Shown here: positions 8,733 through 16,160 of the stretch, in pieces
How the letters are laid out: the number at the start of each line of letters is the position of its first letter
Position numbering within the stretch: the first letter of the stretch is position 1
Assembly: GCA_036675345.1 (NCBI GenBank)
Contig: JAKFFE010000044.1
Span: 13,204-77,203 of the forward strand
Length of the DNA: 64,000 nucleotides
Direction of reading: 5' to 3'
From: JALYOC01 sp036675345
GTDB lineage: Bacteria > Myxococcota > Myxococcia > Myxococcales > Myxococcaceae
Position numbers and translations under genes: made by a program
The notes under the pieces: model-generated
Seen by the model: the letters and a program-made list of their open reading frames with translations, nothing else
Told to the model about the DNA's origin: nothing
Databases searched by the model: none

Positions 8733-9224
8733 TCACCGGGTGGGCCACCCCCGCCAGGTCTTGTTGGTGGCGGCCCGGTAGTCGGTGAACAGCGAGCCGA
8801 TGATCCCGGTCAGCCCGGTGAAGATCTGGGTGGCGGCCGCGGCCGGATCCTTCTTCCAGTACCCCAGCACGAACGGCGCCAGGACCGCGGAGACGCCGTA
8901 CAGGTAGTCCGCCGCCTCGTGGACCTCGATCGGGATCAGCTTGGCCAAGGAGAGGTCGTAGTCGGTGAGCAGCGAGACCCCGGCCACCGTCCCGGAGAGG
9001 GCCAGCCCCACCGCCTTGGCCTCCGGGGTGCTGGCCATGGCCGCCGAGGCAGCGAACGCGCCGGCGGCGCTGTAGTCCAGCATGGAGTGGACCTCCATCG
9101 GGATGGTCCGGCGCAGCGGCAGCCCCAGTACCGGGCGGGACATCGGCTCCGACCGGGACCGGCCATGGAGGACGAAGTCCGGCAGAGTGAGCGGGGTTCC
9201 TCGCGAGACGTCGACCGTGGCCAT
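8733..9224 (-). CDS. Membrane protein with an internal ~53-residue duplication
   Basis: 163 residues from the ATG at 9224, with AGGAG nine bases upstream; longer in-frame extensions lack a ribosome site. The protein is a tandem duplication: residues 41-90 and 97-149 both begin IP(M/I)EVH...DY, carry two hydrophobic helices and end (L/F)-x-TDY. That predicts four membrane helices with two-fold pseudosymmetry. The first 40 residues are polar. I do not recognise a named family; it recalls SPW-repeat membrane proteins without their motif. It lies alone between DUF2378 and the divergent KAS III gene. Confidence 0.75.
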   Translation of the reverse strand: MATVDVSRGTPLTLPDFVLHGRSRSEPMSRPVLGLPLRRTIPMEVHSMLDYSAAGAFAASAAMASTPEAKAVGLALSGTVAGVSLLTDYDLSLAKLIPIEVHEAADYLYGVSAVLAPFVLGYWKKDPAAAATQIFTGLTGIIGSLFTDYRAATNKTWRGWPTR

Positions 9225-9430
9225 GGGGTTTGCTCTCCTGGTGCGGGTGGAAGTTCGACTTTCGAAGAAAGGTGACCACGCCGGCACGCGCTGACGAGGG
9301 AGGGGGGCGGCCACCGCCTGGAGACCGTGTTGCCGGGCGTGAATTCGCCGGGGAATAGCGGACTGGGGGTGTCTGCTCGCCTGGTTGACTGAACCCATCC
9401 GGCATCAATTGCCTTTGCGGTGGCATAGCC

Positions 9431-10453
9431 ATGACACGGTGTGCGTTTGTTGCTCCTGTGTTCCTCCACGCGCTTGGCCATTTCCATCCAGAGACAGTGA
9501 TTTCCAACTCGTTCTTCCAGGAGCTGGGTCTGGAGACGAACGAAGACTGGATCCTGGATCGGATCGGCGTGCGCACCCGGCACACCGTCCTGCCGCTGGA
9601 CTACATCCGTCAGACGAAGAACCGGGACGTGCGCGCGGCGCTGGAGGCGGCGACCTACAGCAACGCCCAGACCGGTCAGAAGGCGGCGGAGCTGGCGTTG
9701 AGCCGGGCGGGGCTCAAGCCCTCGGACATCGGGATGGTGATCGCGGGTGGCTGCTCGCCCGACGAGTGCATCCCGGCGGAGGCCTGCCGGATCGCCGAGC
9801 GGCTGGGCATCGATGCCCCGGCGATGGATCTCAACGCCGCCTGCTCCAGCTTCGGGGCGCAGCTGCACTGGCTGACCGGGATGCGCCCGGAGCGGCTGCC
9901 GGACTTCGTGCTGGTGGTGAACCCGGAGAACTCCACCCGGGTGGTGGACTACAGCGACCGCGCCTCCTGCGTGCTGTGGGGGGACGGCACCTCCGCGGCG
10001 ATCGTCTCTCCCCGACACCCCGGCCCGTGGCGGATCACCGAGACCGTGCTGGGGGGAGATCCCTCCGGCGCGGACAAGGTCCGGGTCCCTCGCGCCGGGC
10101 ACTTCACCCAGTCCGGCTCGGCGGTGCAGGCGTTTGCGATCAAGCGCGCCACCGAGGTCAGCATCGAGCTGCAGCGCCGCTACGTGGCCGCCGCCCCCAG
10201 CCGCACGCGCGCCGACCTGGCCTTCATCGGGCACCAGGCGAATCTGCGGATGCTGGAGTCGGTGGAGAAGCGCGCCGAGGTGGCCGCCGGCAAACACCTG
10301 TACAACGTGGATCGCCGCGGCAACACCGGCGCCGCTGGCGCGCCCAGCGTGATGTCCGAGCTGTGGGGTGACCCCCGCCTGGGCGAGGCGGTGGCGATGG
10401 CGGTGGTGGGCTCCGGCCTCACCTGGGCCGGAGCGCTGTTCGAGAAGGTCTAG
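9431..10453 (+). CDS. 3-oxoacyl-[ACP] synthase III (KAS III, FabH-like)
   Basis: 340 residues of the FabH thiolase fold, which condenses an acyl-CoA starter with malonyl-ACP. The triad is intact: Cys in DLNAACSSFGAQ (~140), His in GHQANLRML (~265) and Asn in NTGAAGAPS (~297). Other family marks are GVRTRH near residue 46 and WGDGTSAAIVSP near 182. It stands alone, without acyl carrier protein, KAS II or polyketide genes, so it may be an accessory KAS III making a particular starter rather than the housekeeping FabH. The 3' end overlaps the convergent pilin-like gene by four bases. Confidence 0.88.
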   Translation: MTRCAFVAPVFLHALGHFHPETVISNSFFQELGLETNEDWILDRIGVRTRHTVLPLDYIRQTKNRDVRAALEAATYSNAQTGQKAAELALSRAGLKPSDIGMVIAGGCSPDECIPAEACRIAERLGIDAPAMDLNAACSSFGAQLHWLTGMRPERLPDFVLVVNPENSTRVVDYSDRASCVLWGDGTSAAIVSPRHPGPWRITETVLGGDPSGADKVRVPRAGHFTQSGSAVQAFAIKRATEVSIELQRRYVAAAPSRTRADLAFIGHQANLRMLESVEKRAEVAAGKHLYNVDRRGNTGAAGAPSVMSELWGDPRLGEAVAMAVVGSGLTWAGALFEKV

Positions 10454-11151
10454 TCCAGACCTTCGAGGTCGTACCGCAGGTTCACCGGCACTCCGGCGGG
10501 CGCGCTCTCTCCATTCGCCAGCTCCAGCTCTCGCGAGGAGATCACCCACATGTCCAGGTCCGGATCCTGATCCGCCTGGCCCACGCACATCGCCACGTAG
10601 CCACAGTCCGGGCACTCCCCGTGAACCCCGGGGGTGGCCAGCTCCAGATCCGGGGCGGTGGGCGACTCCTTCTGACCGATCACCCAGCCCTCCGGCTCCG
10701 CGGAGAGGAAGTAGCTGTAGCGGTGGGGGGTCTGCGGCGAGAACCCCAGCTCCTGGGGATCCTCGGAGTACCGCTCCTGTTCCGCGTAGAAGGCCTCCTG
10801 GGCCGCGTGCAGTGCCTGGAGGTTCGTCTTGCACTCCGCCTGCTTCGCGCGCGCCTGGAACTTGATGAAGTTCGGGATGGCGATCGCGGCGGTGATCCCC
10901 GCATTCATCACCGAGAACAAAACCGAGATCACGATCGCGGCGATGGCCAACCCCTGGCCCCCCTGCCCGGTGCCCTTGAGCTTGAACAGGGCGATCACTC
11001 CCAGCACCAGCCCGGCGATCGGCCCCAGGCAGGGCACACAGACCCCGACAATGGCGGTGACCAGCGCGGCGATCGCCAGCGGGTGGGTGGGCGGCTTGGC
11101 GCCGGGGGAAGCGGGAGACGGCGGAGGGGGCGGCGGCGGAAGGGTGTCCAT
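10450..11151 (-). CDS. DUF4190 plus pilin-like membrane protein
   Basis: 233 residues. A Pro-rich head (PPPPPPPSPASP) is followed by a DUF4190-like helix pair (~25-57 and ~67-85) and directly by a segment that reads like a mature type IV pilin N-terminus: GITAAIAIPNFIKFQARAKQAECKTNLQALH (cited in parts: AIAIPNF at 89-95, then an amphipathic helix to about 125). The C-terminal 100 residues contain four Cys (CPDCGYVAMC). A normal prepilin has a short basic leader and Gly-Phe cleavage site at its very N-terminus; here the pilin helix is internal, so it is probably a fixed membrane protein rather than an exported pilin. Role unknown. Confidence 0.75.
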   Translation of the reverse strand: MDTLPPPPPPPSPASPGAKPPTHPLAIAALVTAIVGVCVPCLGPIAGLVLGVIALFKLKGTGQGGQGLAIAAIVISVLFSVMNAGITAAIAIPNFIKFQARAKQAECKTNLQALHAAQEAFYAEQERYSEDPQELGFSPQTPHRYSYFLSAEPEGWVIGQKESPTAPDLELATPGVHGECPDCGYVAMCVGQADQDPDLDMWVISSRELELANGESAPAGVPVNLRYDLEGLD

Positions 11152-11259
11152 GGGTGCGGCGGGACCTTAGCGAAGGCGGGCTATCCCGGTTGCACAGATT
11201 GAAGGCGCGGGTCAGGGGCCTCGATCTCGGCGCGTGGCCGGGGTACGAATTGCGCGCCC

Positions 11260-11994
11260 ATGCGCCGCGCCCGCCCGACCCCTCCGAACCGCTCCGCCGT
11301 GGTCTCCCCCACCCCGCCGGTGGAAGACTTCGTCCCCGCCTCCACCGGGGTCCGCCCCAAGCTGTCGCGGAAGAAGCGCTTCGTGGCCCTGGCCGGGAAC
11401 ATCGGCGCCGGGAAGACCACCGCCGCCAAGATGCTCAGCCAGGCCTTCGGCTTCGAGCTGTTCGACGAGCCGGTGATCGATAACCGCTTCCTCAAGGACT
11501 ACTACGCGGACATGCGGCGGTGGTCGTTCACCCTGCAGCTGGAGTTCCTGCTCCGCCGGGTGGAACACCACGAGCTGATCGGCACGGTGAAGAAGAGCTG
11601 CGTGCAGGACCGGTCGCTGTACGAGGATCCGGAGATCTTCGCCAAGTACCTCCACGGGCTGGGCAACCTCTCCGACCAGGAGCTGGACCTGTACTACGAG
11701 TACTTCCAGCGGCTCTCCAAGGGGATCGCCAAGCCGGACAAGGTGATCTGCTTCGATGTGCCCCACGTGGACGTGCTGCTGGAGCGGATCCGCACCCGGG
11801 GCCGGGAGGAGGAGAAGGGGATCCAGTCCAGCTTCCTCCGGGGGCTCAACGGCTACTACTCCAGCTTCCCGGACGTGCTGCAGGGCAAGTACGGGATCGA
11901 GTGCCTGACCCTGGATGTGACCCGCATCGACATCCGCAGCGGCAAGGGCCGGGAAGAGTTCCTGGATACCGCCACCACCTTCCTGCAGTCGTAG
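11260..11994 (+). CDS. Deoxynucleoside kinase
   Basis: 244 residues of the deoxynucleoside kinase family (dNK/DGK/DCK), which phosphorylates salvaged deoxynucleosides in the cytoplasm. P-loop GNIGAGKTT at ~47-55, substrate-binding ELFDEPV with the catalytic Glu, the DRS motif (QDRSLYEDPEIF, ~109) and an Arg-rich lid RIRTRGREEEKG (~177). The first ~38 residues are Pro/Arg-rich and poorly supported; no clear ribosome site precedes the ATG and a GTG 39 bp downstream is possible. Base preference (dA/dG versus dC/dT) cannot be settled by eye. Confidence 0.88.
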   Translation: MRRARPTPPNRSAVVSPTPPVEDFVPASTGVRPKLSRKKRFVALAGNIGAGKTTAAKMLSQAFGFELFDEPVIDNRFLKDYYADMRRWSFTLQLEFLLRRVEHHELIGTVKKSCVQDRSLYEDPEIFAKYLHGLGNLSDQELDLYYEYFQRLSKGIAKPDKVICFDVPHVDVLLERIRTRGREEEKGIQSSFLRGLNGYYSSFPDVLQGKYGIECLTLDVTRIDIRSGKGREEFLDTATTFLQS

Positions 11995-12029
11995 CCGGCC
12001 GGGGCGGCTTGGCGCTATGAGCCCAAGGG

Positions 12030-12554
12030 GTGAACGCCCAGGCCAAGCCGAACCCGCTGCCGCCCAAGTCCGCCTCCGACTCGGAGGTGATCCAGACCCA
12101 CCTGATCCTCCCTCCGGACGCCAACGCCCTGAACACCGCGTTCGGCGGCAAGGTGATGGAGTGGATCGACATCTGCGCTGGGATCAGCGCCCAGCGTCAC
12201 TGCCGTCAGGTGGCGGTGACCGCCTCGATGGACGACCTGCACTTCCACGTCCCGATGCGGGTGGGAGACATCGTCATCCTGCGGGCGCGGGTGCTGGCCA
12301 CCTTCCACACCTCGATGGAGGTGGGGGTGACCGCCACCCGCGAGAACCCGATGACCGGAGAGCGCACCCTGGCCACCTCGGCGCTGCTGACCTTCGTGGC
12401 CCTGGATGCGGAGGGGAAGAAGGCGGTGGTGCCGCCGCTGAAGGTGGAGAGCCCGATGGAGCAGGCGGCGATGACCGAGGCCACCCAGCGCCGGCAGTGG
12501 CGACTGGAGCGCAAGGGCAGCCACTCCAACTGGCTGCGACTGCTGGACGAATAG
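12030..12554 (+). CDS. Acyl-CoA thioesterase (hotdog fold, YciA/BACH type)
   Basis: 174 residues from a GTG; an in-frame stop twelve bases upstream excludes a longer start. Single hotdog domain with the family signature ALNTAFGGKVMEWIDICAGISAQRHC (seen as N-x-FGG-x-VMEW, ~33-46), DDLHFHVPMRVGD (~69-81) and the typical TALLTFVALD strand. Members hydrolyse acyl-CoA to free acid and CoA and work as hexamers in the cytoplasm. The N- and C-terminal tails are polar. It lies just downstream of the deoxynucleoside kinase with no functional link evident. Confidence 0.88.
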   Translation: MNAQAKPNPLPPKSASDSEVIQTHLILPPDANALNTAFGGKVMEWIDICAGISAQRHCRQVAVTASMDDLHFHVPMRVGDIVILRARVLATFHTSMEVGVTATRENPMTGERTLATSALLTFVALDAEGKKAVVPPLKVESPMEQAAMTEATQRRQWRLERKGSHSNWLRLLDE

Positions 12555-12558
12555 GAGG

Positions 12559-13257
12559 CTACTTCCGCAGCGTCACCGTGTGACCGTCCGCGCCCAGCTC
12601 CTGGGTGCTGGACACCACCACCGGGGTGAAACCCTCGGCCTCGATGGTGACCGGCTCCCCGGAGAACGGGGTCCGGGTGCCGAAGAACACGTTGGCCAGC
12701 TCGTTGGTCCGCAAGGAGCCGATCACCTCGTCGCCCTGACGGAAGGTGACCTGCACCCCGGAGAGGTAGTTGCCGTCGGGGTCCAGGAACTTGAGCAGAA
12801 AGCCGTTGGCCGGGCGCAGCTCCAGCTCCGCCAGCTGGCCGGCCGGGACCGGGGCCGGCTCGCGGTAGGAGACCGAGTAGCCCTCCGCCACCGCGGAGAG
12901 CCGAACCGCAGCCGGATCCACCGACACCCTCACCTGCCCCAGCGCGTTGGTGCTCCCGCGGCTGAGCACGATCGGCTCGCAAGTCTGATCCTCCCCGCAC
13001 CCTTGCGGTTCGCGGGACAGGGTCACCAGCTCGCAGTTGAGCGGCGAGCCGGTCCGGGCGTCGAGCAGCACCAGGTTCCCCTGGGGCTCCCGGGTGCAGG
13101 TCGCCCCCGCATCGGGAACCGAGAGATCGCTGCGGGTGGGCTCATCGATCCGCTCATCGCCGGAGCCGAGGCCGTCGCGCTCGGCCTCGTTGCAGGTGGC
13201 GCCGGAGAGGAGGACTGCGAACACCGCCGCTGTGACTCGCCCTGCGGACCGCTTCAT
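12559..13257 (-). CDS. Exported Cys-rich protein with carboxypeptidase-regulatory-like repeats
   Basis: 232 residues with a signal peptide (MKRSAGRVTAAVFAVLLSGATC). The Cys after GAT resembles a lipobox but Thr at -1 is not standard, so lipidation is uncertain. After an acidic linker come two beta-sandwich repeats of the carboxypeptidase-regulatory/Ig-like type: VLLDARTGSPLNCEL and LKFLDPDGNYLSGVQVTF, each followed by Gly-rich turns. Such modules are common in myxobacterial surface proteins. No enzyme motif. It is convergent with the thioesterase, four bases apart. Confidence 0.78.
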   Translation of the reverse strand: MKRSAGRVTAAVFAVLLSGATCNEAERDGLGSGDERIDEPTRSDLSVPDAGATCTREPQGNLVLLDARTGSPLNCELVTLSREPQGCGEDQTCEPIVLSRGSTNALGQVRVSVDPAAVRLSAVAEGYSVSYREPAPVPAGQLAELELRPANGFLLKFLDPDGNYLSGVQVTFRQGDEVIGSLRTNELANVFFGTRTPFSGEPVTIEAEGFTPVVVSSTQELGADGHTVTLRK

Positions 13258-13289
13258 GGAGGGAACGCTAGCGCAACTTCACCGCGTGC

Positions 13290-13329
13290 GACCCCAAACG
13301 AAGAAGGCCCGCCCCGAAGAGCGAGCCTT
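13290..13329 (-). terminator. Probable intrinsic terminator of the ErpA/IscA gene
   Basis: On the minus strand 13329-13304 forms an 11-bp stem, AAGGCTCGCTC with GGGGCGGGCCTT, allowing two G-T wobbles and a four-base loop, followed by CTTCGTTTG. It lies 26 bp past the stop of the iron-sulfur assembly gene and before the next minus-strand gene. The T-run is weak. Confidence 0.6.
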
Positions 13330-13355
13330 CCCTCACTTCCCACCCTGGAACGAAC

Positions 13356-13739
13356 TCAGGTGGAGAAGGAGCTGCCGCAGCCGCAGGTCGACTTGGCCTG
13401 GGGGTTCTGGAACCTGAAGCCCTGGCCCTGCAGCCCGGTGACGAAGTCCACCTCGGTGCCGCCCAGGTACTTGGCGCTCATGGCGTCGGTGGCGATCTTG
13501 ATCCCGTCCTGCTCCCAGATGACGTCTCCGGCCTTGGACTCCTGGACCAGGTTCAGGTCGTAACCAAAGCCGCTGCAGCCGGCGGGGACCACCCGGACGG
13601 AGAAGAAGTAGCCCTCGAAGCTCTGGGACTTCATCACCTCGCGGACCTGGAGCACCGCGGCCTCGGTGAGGCGGAGGGGGAGCTCGGTGGGAGCGGGGGT
13701 GGCGTCGAGGGTCGGCTGGGTGCTGGTGGCGGTATCCAT
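13356..13739 (-). CDS. Iron-sulfur cluster assembly/insertion protein (ErpA/IscA/HesB family)
   Basis: 127 residues, A-type Fe-S carrier that passes clusters to target enzymes. The three ligand cysteines are present in the usual places: VVPAGCSGFGYDLNL (~54) and TCGCGSSF near the C-terminus. The core spans ~22-125 and includes FVTGLQGQGFRFQNPQA. The N-terminal 20 residues are an extra Thr/Pro/Ala tail. It stands alone, not in an isc or suf operon, which favours an ErpA-like role. AAGGAGA lies 12 bases before the ATG. Confidence 0.92.
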   Translation of the reverse strand: MDTATSTQPTLDATPAPTELPLRLTEAAVLQVREVMKSQSFEGYFFSVRVVPAGCSGFGYDLNLVQESKAGDVIWEQDGIKIATDAMSAKYLGGTEVDFVTGLQGQGFRFQNPQAKSTCGCGSSFST

Positions 13740-13832
13740 CTGGCTGGGAATCTCCTTGGCTAAGCGCGCCCTAACATAACGGGACGGCCGAAGAAATCCA
13801 TCCGTCCACCCCCGGGGGGCGGCCGGGCGGCC

Positions 13833-14576
13833 TCAAGCAAGCGAGCGACCGCCGTCCACCGCCAGGATCTGCCCGGTGATGAACCGGGGCCCGGTGAGGA
13901 AGTAGTGGACCACCGAGGCCACGTCCTCCGGGCTGCCGAAGCGCTGCTGGGGGATCTTCTGGCGCAGCGACTCCAGCACCTGGGGCCCCAGGTCCTCCGG
14001 GGGGAGCACCGTCCCCGGGGCCACCCCGTTGACCCGGATCAACGGCGCCAACTCCAGGGCCAGACAGCGGGTGAGCATCGCCAGCGCCGCCTTGGTCATG
14101 CAGTAGGCCGAGTAGTGCTTCCAGGGTTCGAAGCCCCCGCCCAGGTCCACCACGTTGACCACCTCTCCCCCGCCCCGCTTCACCATCCCCCGCGCCACCG
14201 CCTGGGTGAGCAGGTAGGGCCCGCGGGTGTTGACCGCCCACTGGCGATCCAGCACCTCCAGCGGGGTCTCCAGGAAGTCCACCCGGTCGAACAGGGCGGC
14301 GCTGTTCACCAGGATGTCGATCGGCCCCAGCTTCGCCTCCACCGCCTCCACCAGTGGCTGGCTGGAGTCCGGGGCGCCCAGGTCGGCGCGGAACACCTCC
14401 GCCCGCCGGCCCCCCTCGCGGATCGCCCGGGCGGTGTCCTCGGCGCCCTCGGCCGAGGAGTGGAAGTGCACCGCCACGTCCGCGCCCGCCTGCCCCAGCC
14501 GCAGGGCGATTGCCTTGCCCACCCGGACCCCGCCCCCGGTCACCAGCACCACCTTCCCTTCCAGCGCTCGATCCAT
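13833..14576 (-). CDS. SDR oxidoreductase, pteridine-reductase-like
   Basis: 247 residues starting at MDRALEGK, with AGGAGGGGAG just upstream. Classical short-chain dehydrogenase: TGGGVRVGKAIA cofactor loop (~13-24), NSAA (~92), YCMTK catalytic Tyr/Lys (~157-161) and PG at ~190. HFHSSAEGAE after beta-2 and VVDLGGGFEPWKHYSAYC in place of the usual catalytic Ser region resemble pteridine reductase/FolM-type enzymes, which reduce dihydropterins with NADPH. The catalytic Ser is replaced by Asp in this motif, also as in that subgroup. It diverges from the rhodanese-MoeB gene at 14625, whose product may also serve the molybdopterin pathway; that link is inference. Confidence 0.85.
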   Translation of the reverse strand: MDRALEGKVVLVTGGGVRVGKAIALRLGQAGADVAVHFHSSAEGAEDTARAIREGGRRAEVFRADLGAPDSSQPLVEAVEAKLGPIDILVNSAALFDRVDFLETPLEVLDRQWAVNTRGPYLLTQAVARGMVKRGGGEVVNVVDLGGGFEPWKHYSAYCMTKAALAMLTRCLALELAPLIRVNGVAPGTVLPPEDLGPQVLESLRQKIPQQRFGSPEDVASVVHYFLTGPRFITGQILAVDGGRSLA

Positions 14577-14624
14577 CGGCTCCCCTCCTGCGAACTGACC
14601 CCAGCGGGTTATACCGTCCGTCCG

Positions 14625-15785
14625 ATGACCACGTTCCGTCAGCTGCTGGAGAAGGTGAAGGGAGACATCCAGGAGATCTCCATCGACGAGGTCCGCCGGC
14701 TGCTGGACGCCCGCGCCCCGGTGAAGCTGATCGACGTGCGCGAGTCCGACGAGTACGCCGCCGGCCGCCTCCCCGGCGCGCTGCACGTCCCCCGCGGCTA
14801 CCTGGAGCTGCGGGTGGAGGAGCGGGCGCAGCGGGACGAGGAGATCGTCCTCTACTGCGGCGGCGGCACCCGCAGCGCCCTGGCCGCCCGCACCCTGGCC
14901 GAGCTGGGCTACACCCAGGTCCGCTCGATGGCCGGTGGCTTCCGCCGCTGGTCGGACGCCGCCTTTCCGGTGGAGAAGCCCAAGGTGCTCTCCGCGGCGC
15001 AGAAGGAACGCTACCGCCGTCACCTGACCATCCCGGAGGTGGGCGAGGCGGGGCAGCAGAAGCTGCTGGACGCGAAGGTGCTGTTGCTGGGCGCGGGGGG
15101 CCTGGGCTCGCCAGCGGCGCTGTATCTGGCCGCGGCCGGGGTGGGCACCTTGGGGATCGTGGACTCGGACGTGGTGGACCTCTCCAACCTCCAGCGCCAG
15201 GTGCTGCACACCCTGCCCCGGGAGGGGATGCCCAAGACCCAGAGCGCCCAGGAGGCGATCGCCGCGCTGAACCCGGACGTGAAGGTGGTCCCCTTCCAGG
15301 AGCGGCTGACCTCCCAAAACGTGCTGCGGATCCTGGAGGGCTTCGACCTGGTGCTGGACGGCGGGGACAACTTCCCCACCCGCTACCTGCTCAACGACGC
15401 CTGCGTGATGCTGGGCAAGCCCAACATCCACGGGTCGATCTTCCGCTTCGAGGGCCAGGTGACCACCTTCGTCCCCGGCCAGGGGCCCTGCTACCGCTGC
15501 CTCTATCCGCACCCTCCGCCCCCGGAGCTGGCGCCGTCCTGCGCCGAGGCCGGGGTGCTGGGGGTGCTGCCGGGGATCATCGGCCTGTTCCAGGCCAACG
15601 AGGCTTTGAAGCTGATCCTGGGGATGGGGTCCCCGCTGGTGGGCCGGCTGTTGAACTTCGAGGGCCTGACCACCCGCTTCCAGGAGCTGAAGCTGCGCCG
15701 GGATCCGGCTTGTCCGGTGTGCGCCGAGGGAGCGAAGATCCAGTTCATCGACTACGAGCAGTTCTGCTCCACGGCGGGAGCCTAG
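14625..15785 (+). CDS. Rhodanese-MoeB/ThiF adenylyltransferase fusion
   Basis: 386 residues. Rhodanese domain at ~15-115 with active-site loop YCGGGTRS (Cys ~83); E1-like domain at ~130-380 with GAGGLGSPAALYLAAAGVG (~152), LSNLQRQVLH, the zinc pairs CYRC (~290) and CPVC (~365) and the crossover region SCAEAGVLGVLPG. MoeB/ThiF enzymes adenylate the C-terminal Gly of MoaD or ThiS; a rhodanese supplies the sulfur. In eukaryotic MOCS3/Uba4 the rhodanese is at the C-terminus, here it is N-terminal. A second, free rhodanese follows directly (TAG then ATG). A likely partner is the MoaD-MoaE fusion at 36771. There is no ThiS, MoaD or JAMM gene next to it. Confidence 0.9.
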   Translation: MTTFRQLLEKVKGDIQEISIDEVRRLLDARAPVKLIDVRESDEYAAGRLPGALHVPRGYLELRVEERAQRDEEIVLYCGGGTRSALAARTLAELGYTQVRSMAGGFRRWSDAAFPVEKPKVLSAAQKERYRRHLTIPEVGEAGQQKLLDAKVLLLGAGGLGSPAALYLAAAGVGTLGIVDSDVVDLSNLQRQVLHTLPREGMPKTQSAQEAIAALNPDVKVVPFQERLTSQNVLRILEGFDLVLDGGDNFPTRYLLNDACVMLGKPNIHGSIFRFEGQVTTFVPGQGPCYRCLYPHPPPPELAPSCAEAGVLGVLPGIIGLFQANEALKLILGMGSPLVGRLLNFEGLTTRFQELKLRRDPACPVCAEGAKIQFIDYEQFCSTAGA

Positions 15786-16118
15786 ATGCCAATCCCCGAG
15801 ATCAGTCCCCAGCAGCTCCACGCCCGGTTGGCCGGCCCCCGGGAACAAGTTCCCATCCTGCTGGACGTGCGCTCTCCGGTGGAGAACGCCCTGGTGGCGC
15901 TGCCGGACTCCCTGCTGATCCCCCTGCTGGACCTTCACGAGCACCAGGAGGAGTTGGAGGCGCTGCGGGGCAAGCAGGTGGTGGTGTACTGCCACCACGG
16001 AGTGCGCAGCCTCAACGGGGCGCACTATCTGATCTCGCTGGGGATCGACGCCTGCTCGCTGGCGGGAGGGATCGATCTCTACTCGCGGGCGGTGGACCCC
16101 TCGCTGCCGCGCTACTGA
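15786..16118 (+). CDS. Single-domain rhodanese sulfurtransferase
   Basis: 110 residues, one rhodanese domain with active-site loop YCHHGVRS (Cys ~68) and the entry motif LLDVRSPVEN (~25). It transfers sulfane sulfur through a cysteine persulfide. The ATG follows immediately on the stop of the rhodanese-MoeB gene, so the two are co-translated and probably work in one sulfur relay. No signal peptide. Which of the two rhodaneses charges the E1 domain cannot be told. Confidence 0.88.
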   Translation: MPIPEISPQQLHARLAGPREQVPILLDVRSPVENALVALPDSLLIPLLDLHEHQEELEALRGKQVVVYCHHGVRSLNGAHYLISLGIDACSLAGGIDLYSRAVDPSLPRY

Positions 16119-16137
16119 CCAGGACCTGGTCCGTTCG

Positions 16138-16156
16138 ACGCCCCGCGGAAGGGCGT
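16138..16156. terminator. Small inverted repeat between convergent genes
   Basis: ACGCCC (16138-16143) pairs with GGGCGT (16151-16156) around a seven-base loop, between the rhodanese and kinase genes that converge here. No T-run on either side, so at best a weak bidirectional stop. Confidence 0.3.
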
Positions 16157-16160
16157 GGAG

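Noticed and set aside
9431..10453. Start of a polyketide or fatty-acid cluster around KAS III
   Set aside because: No ACP, KAS I/II, ketoreductase or acyltransferase genes beside it.
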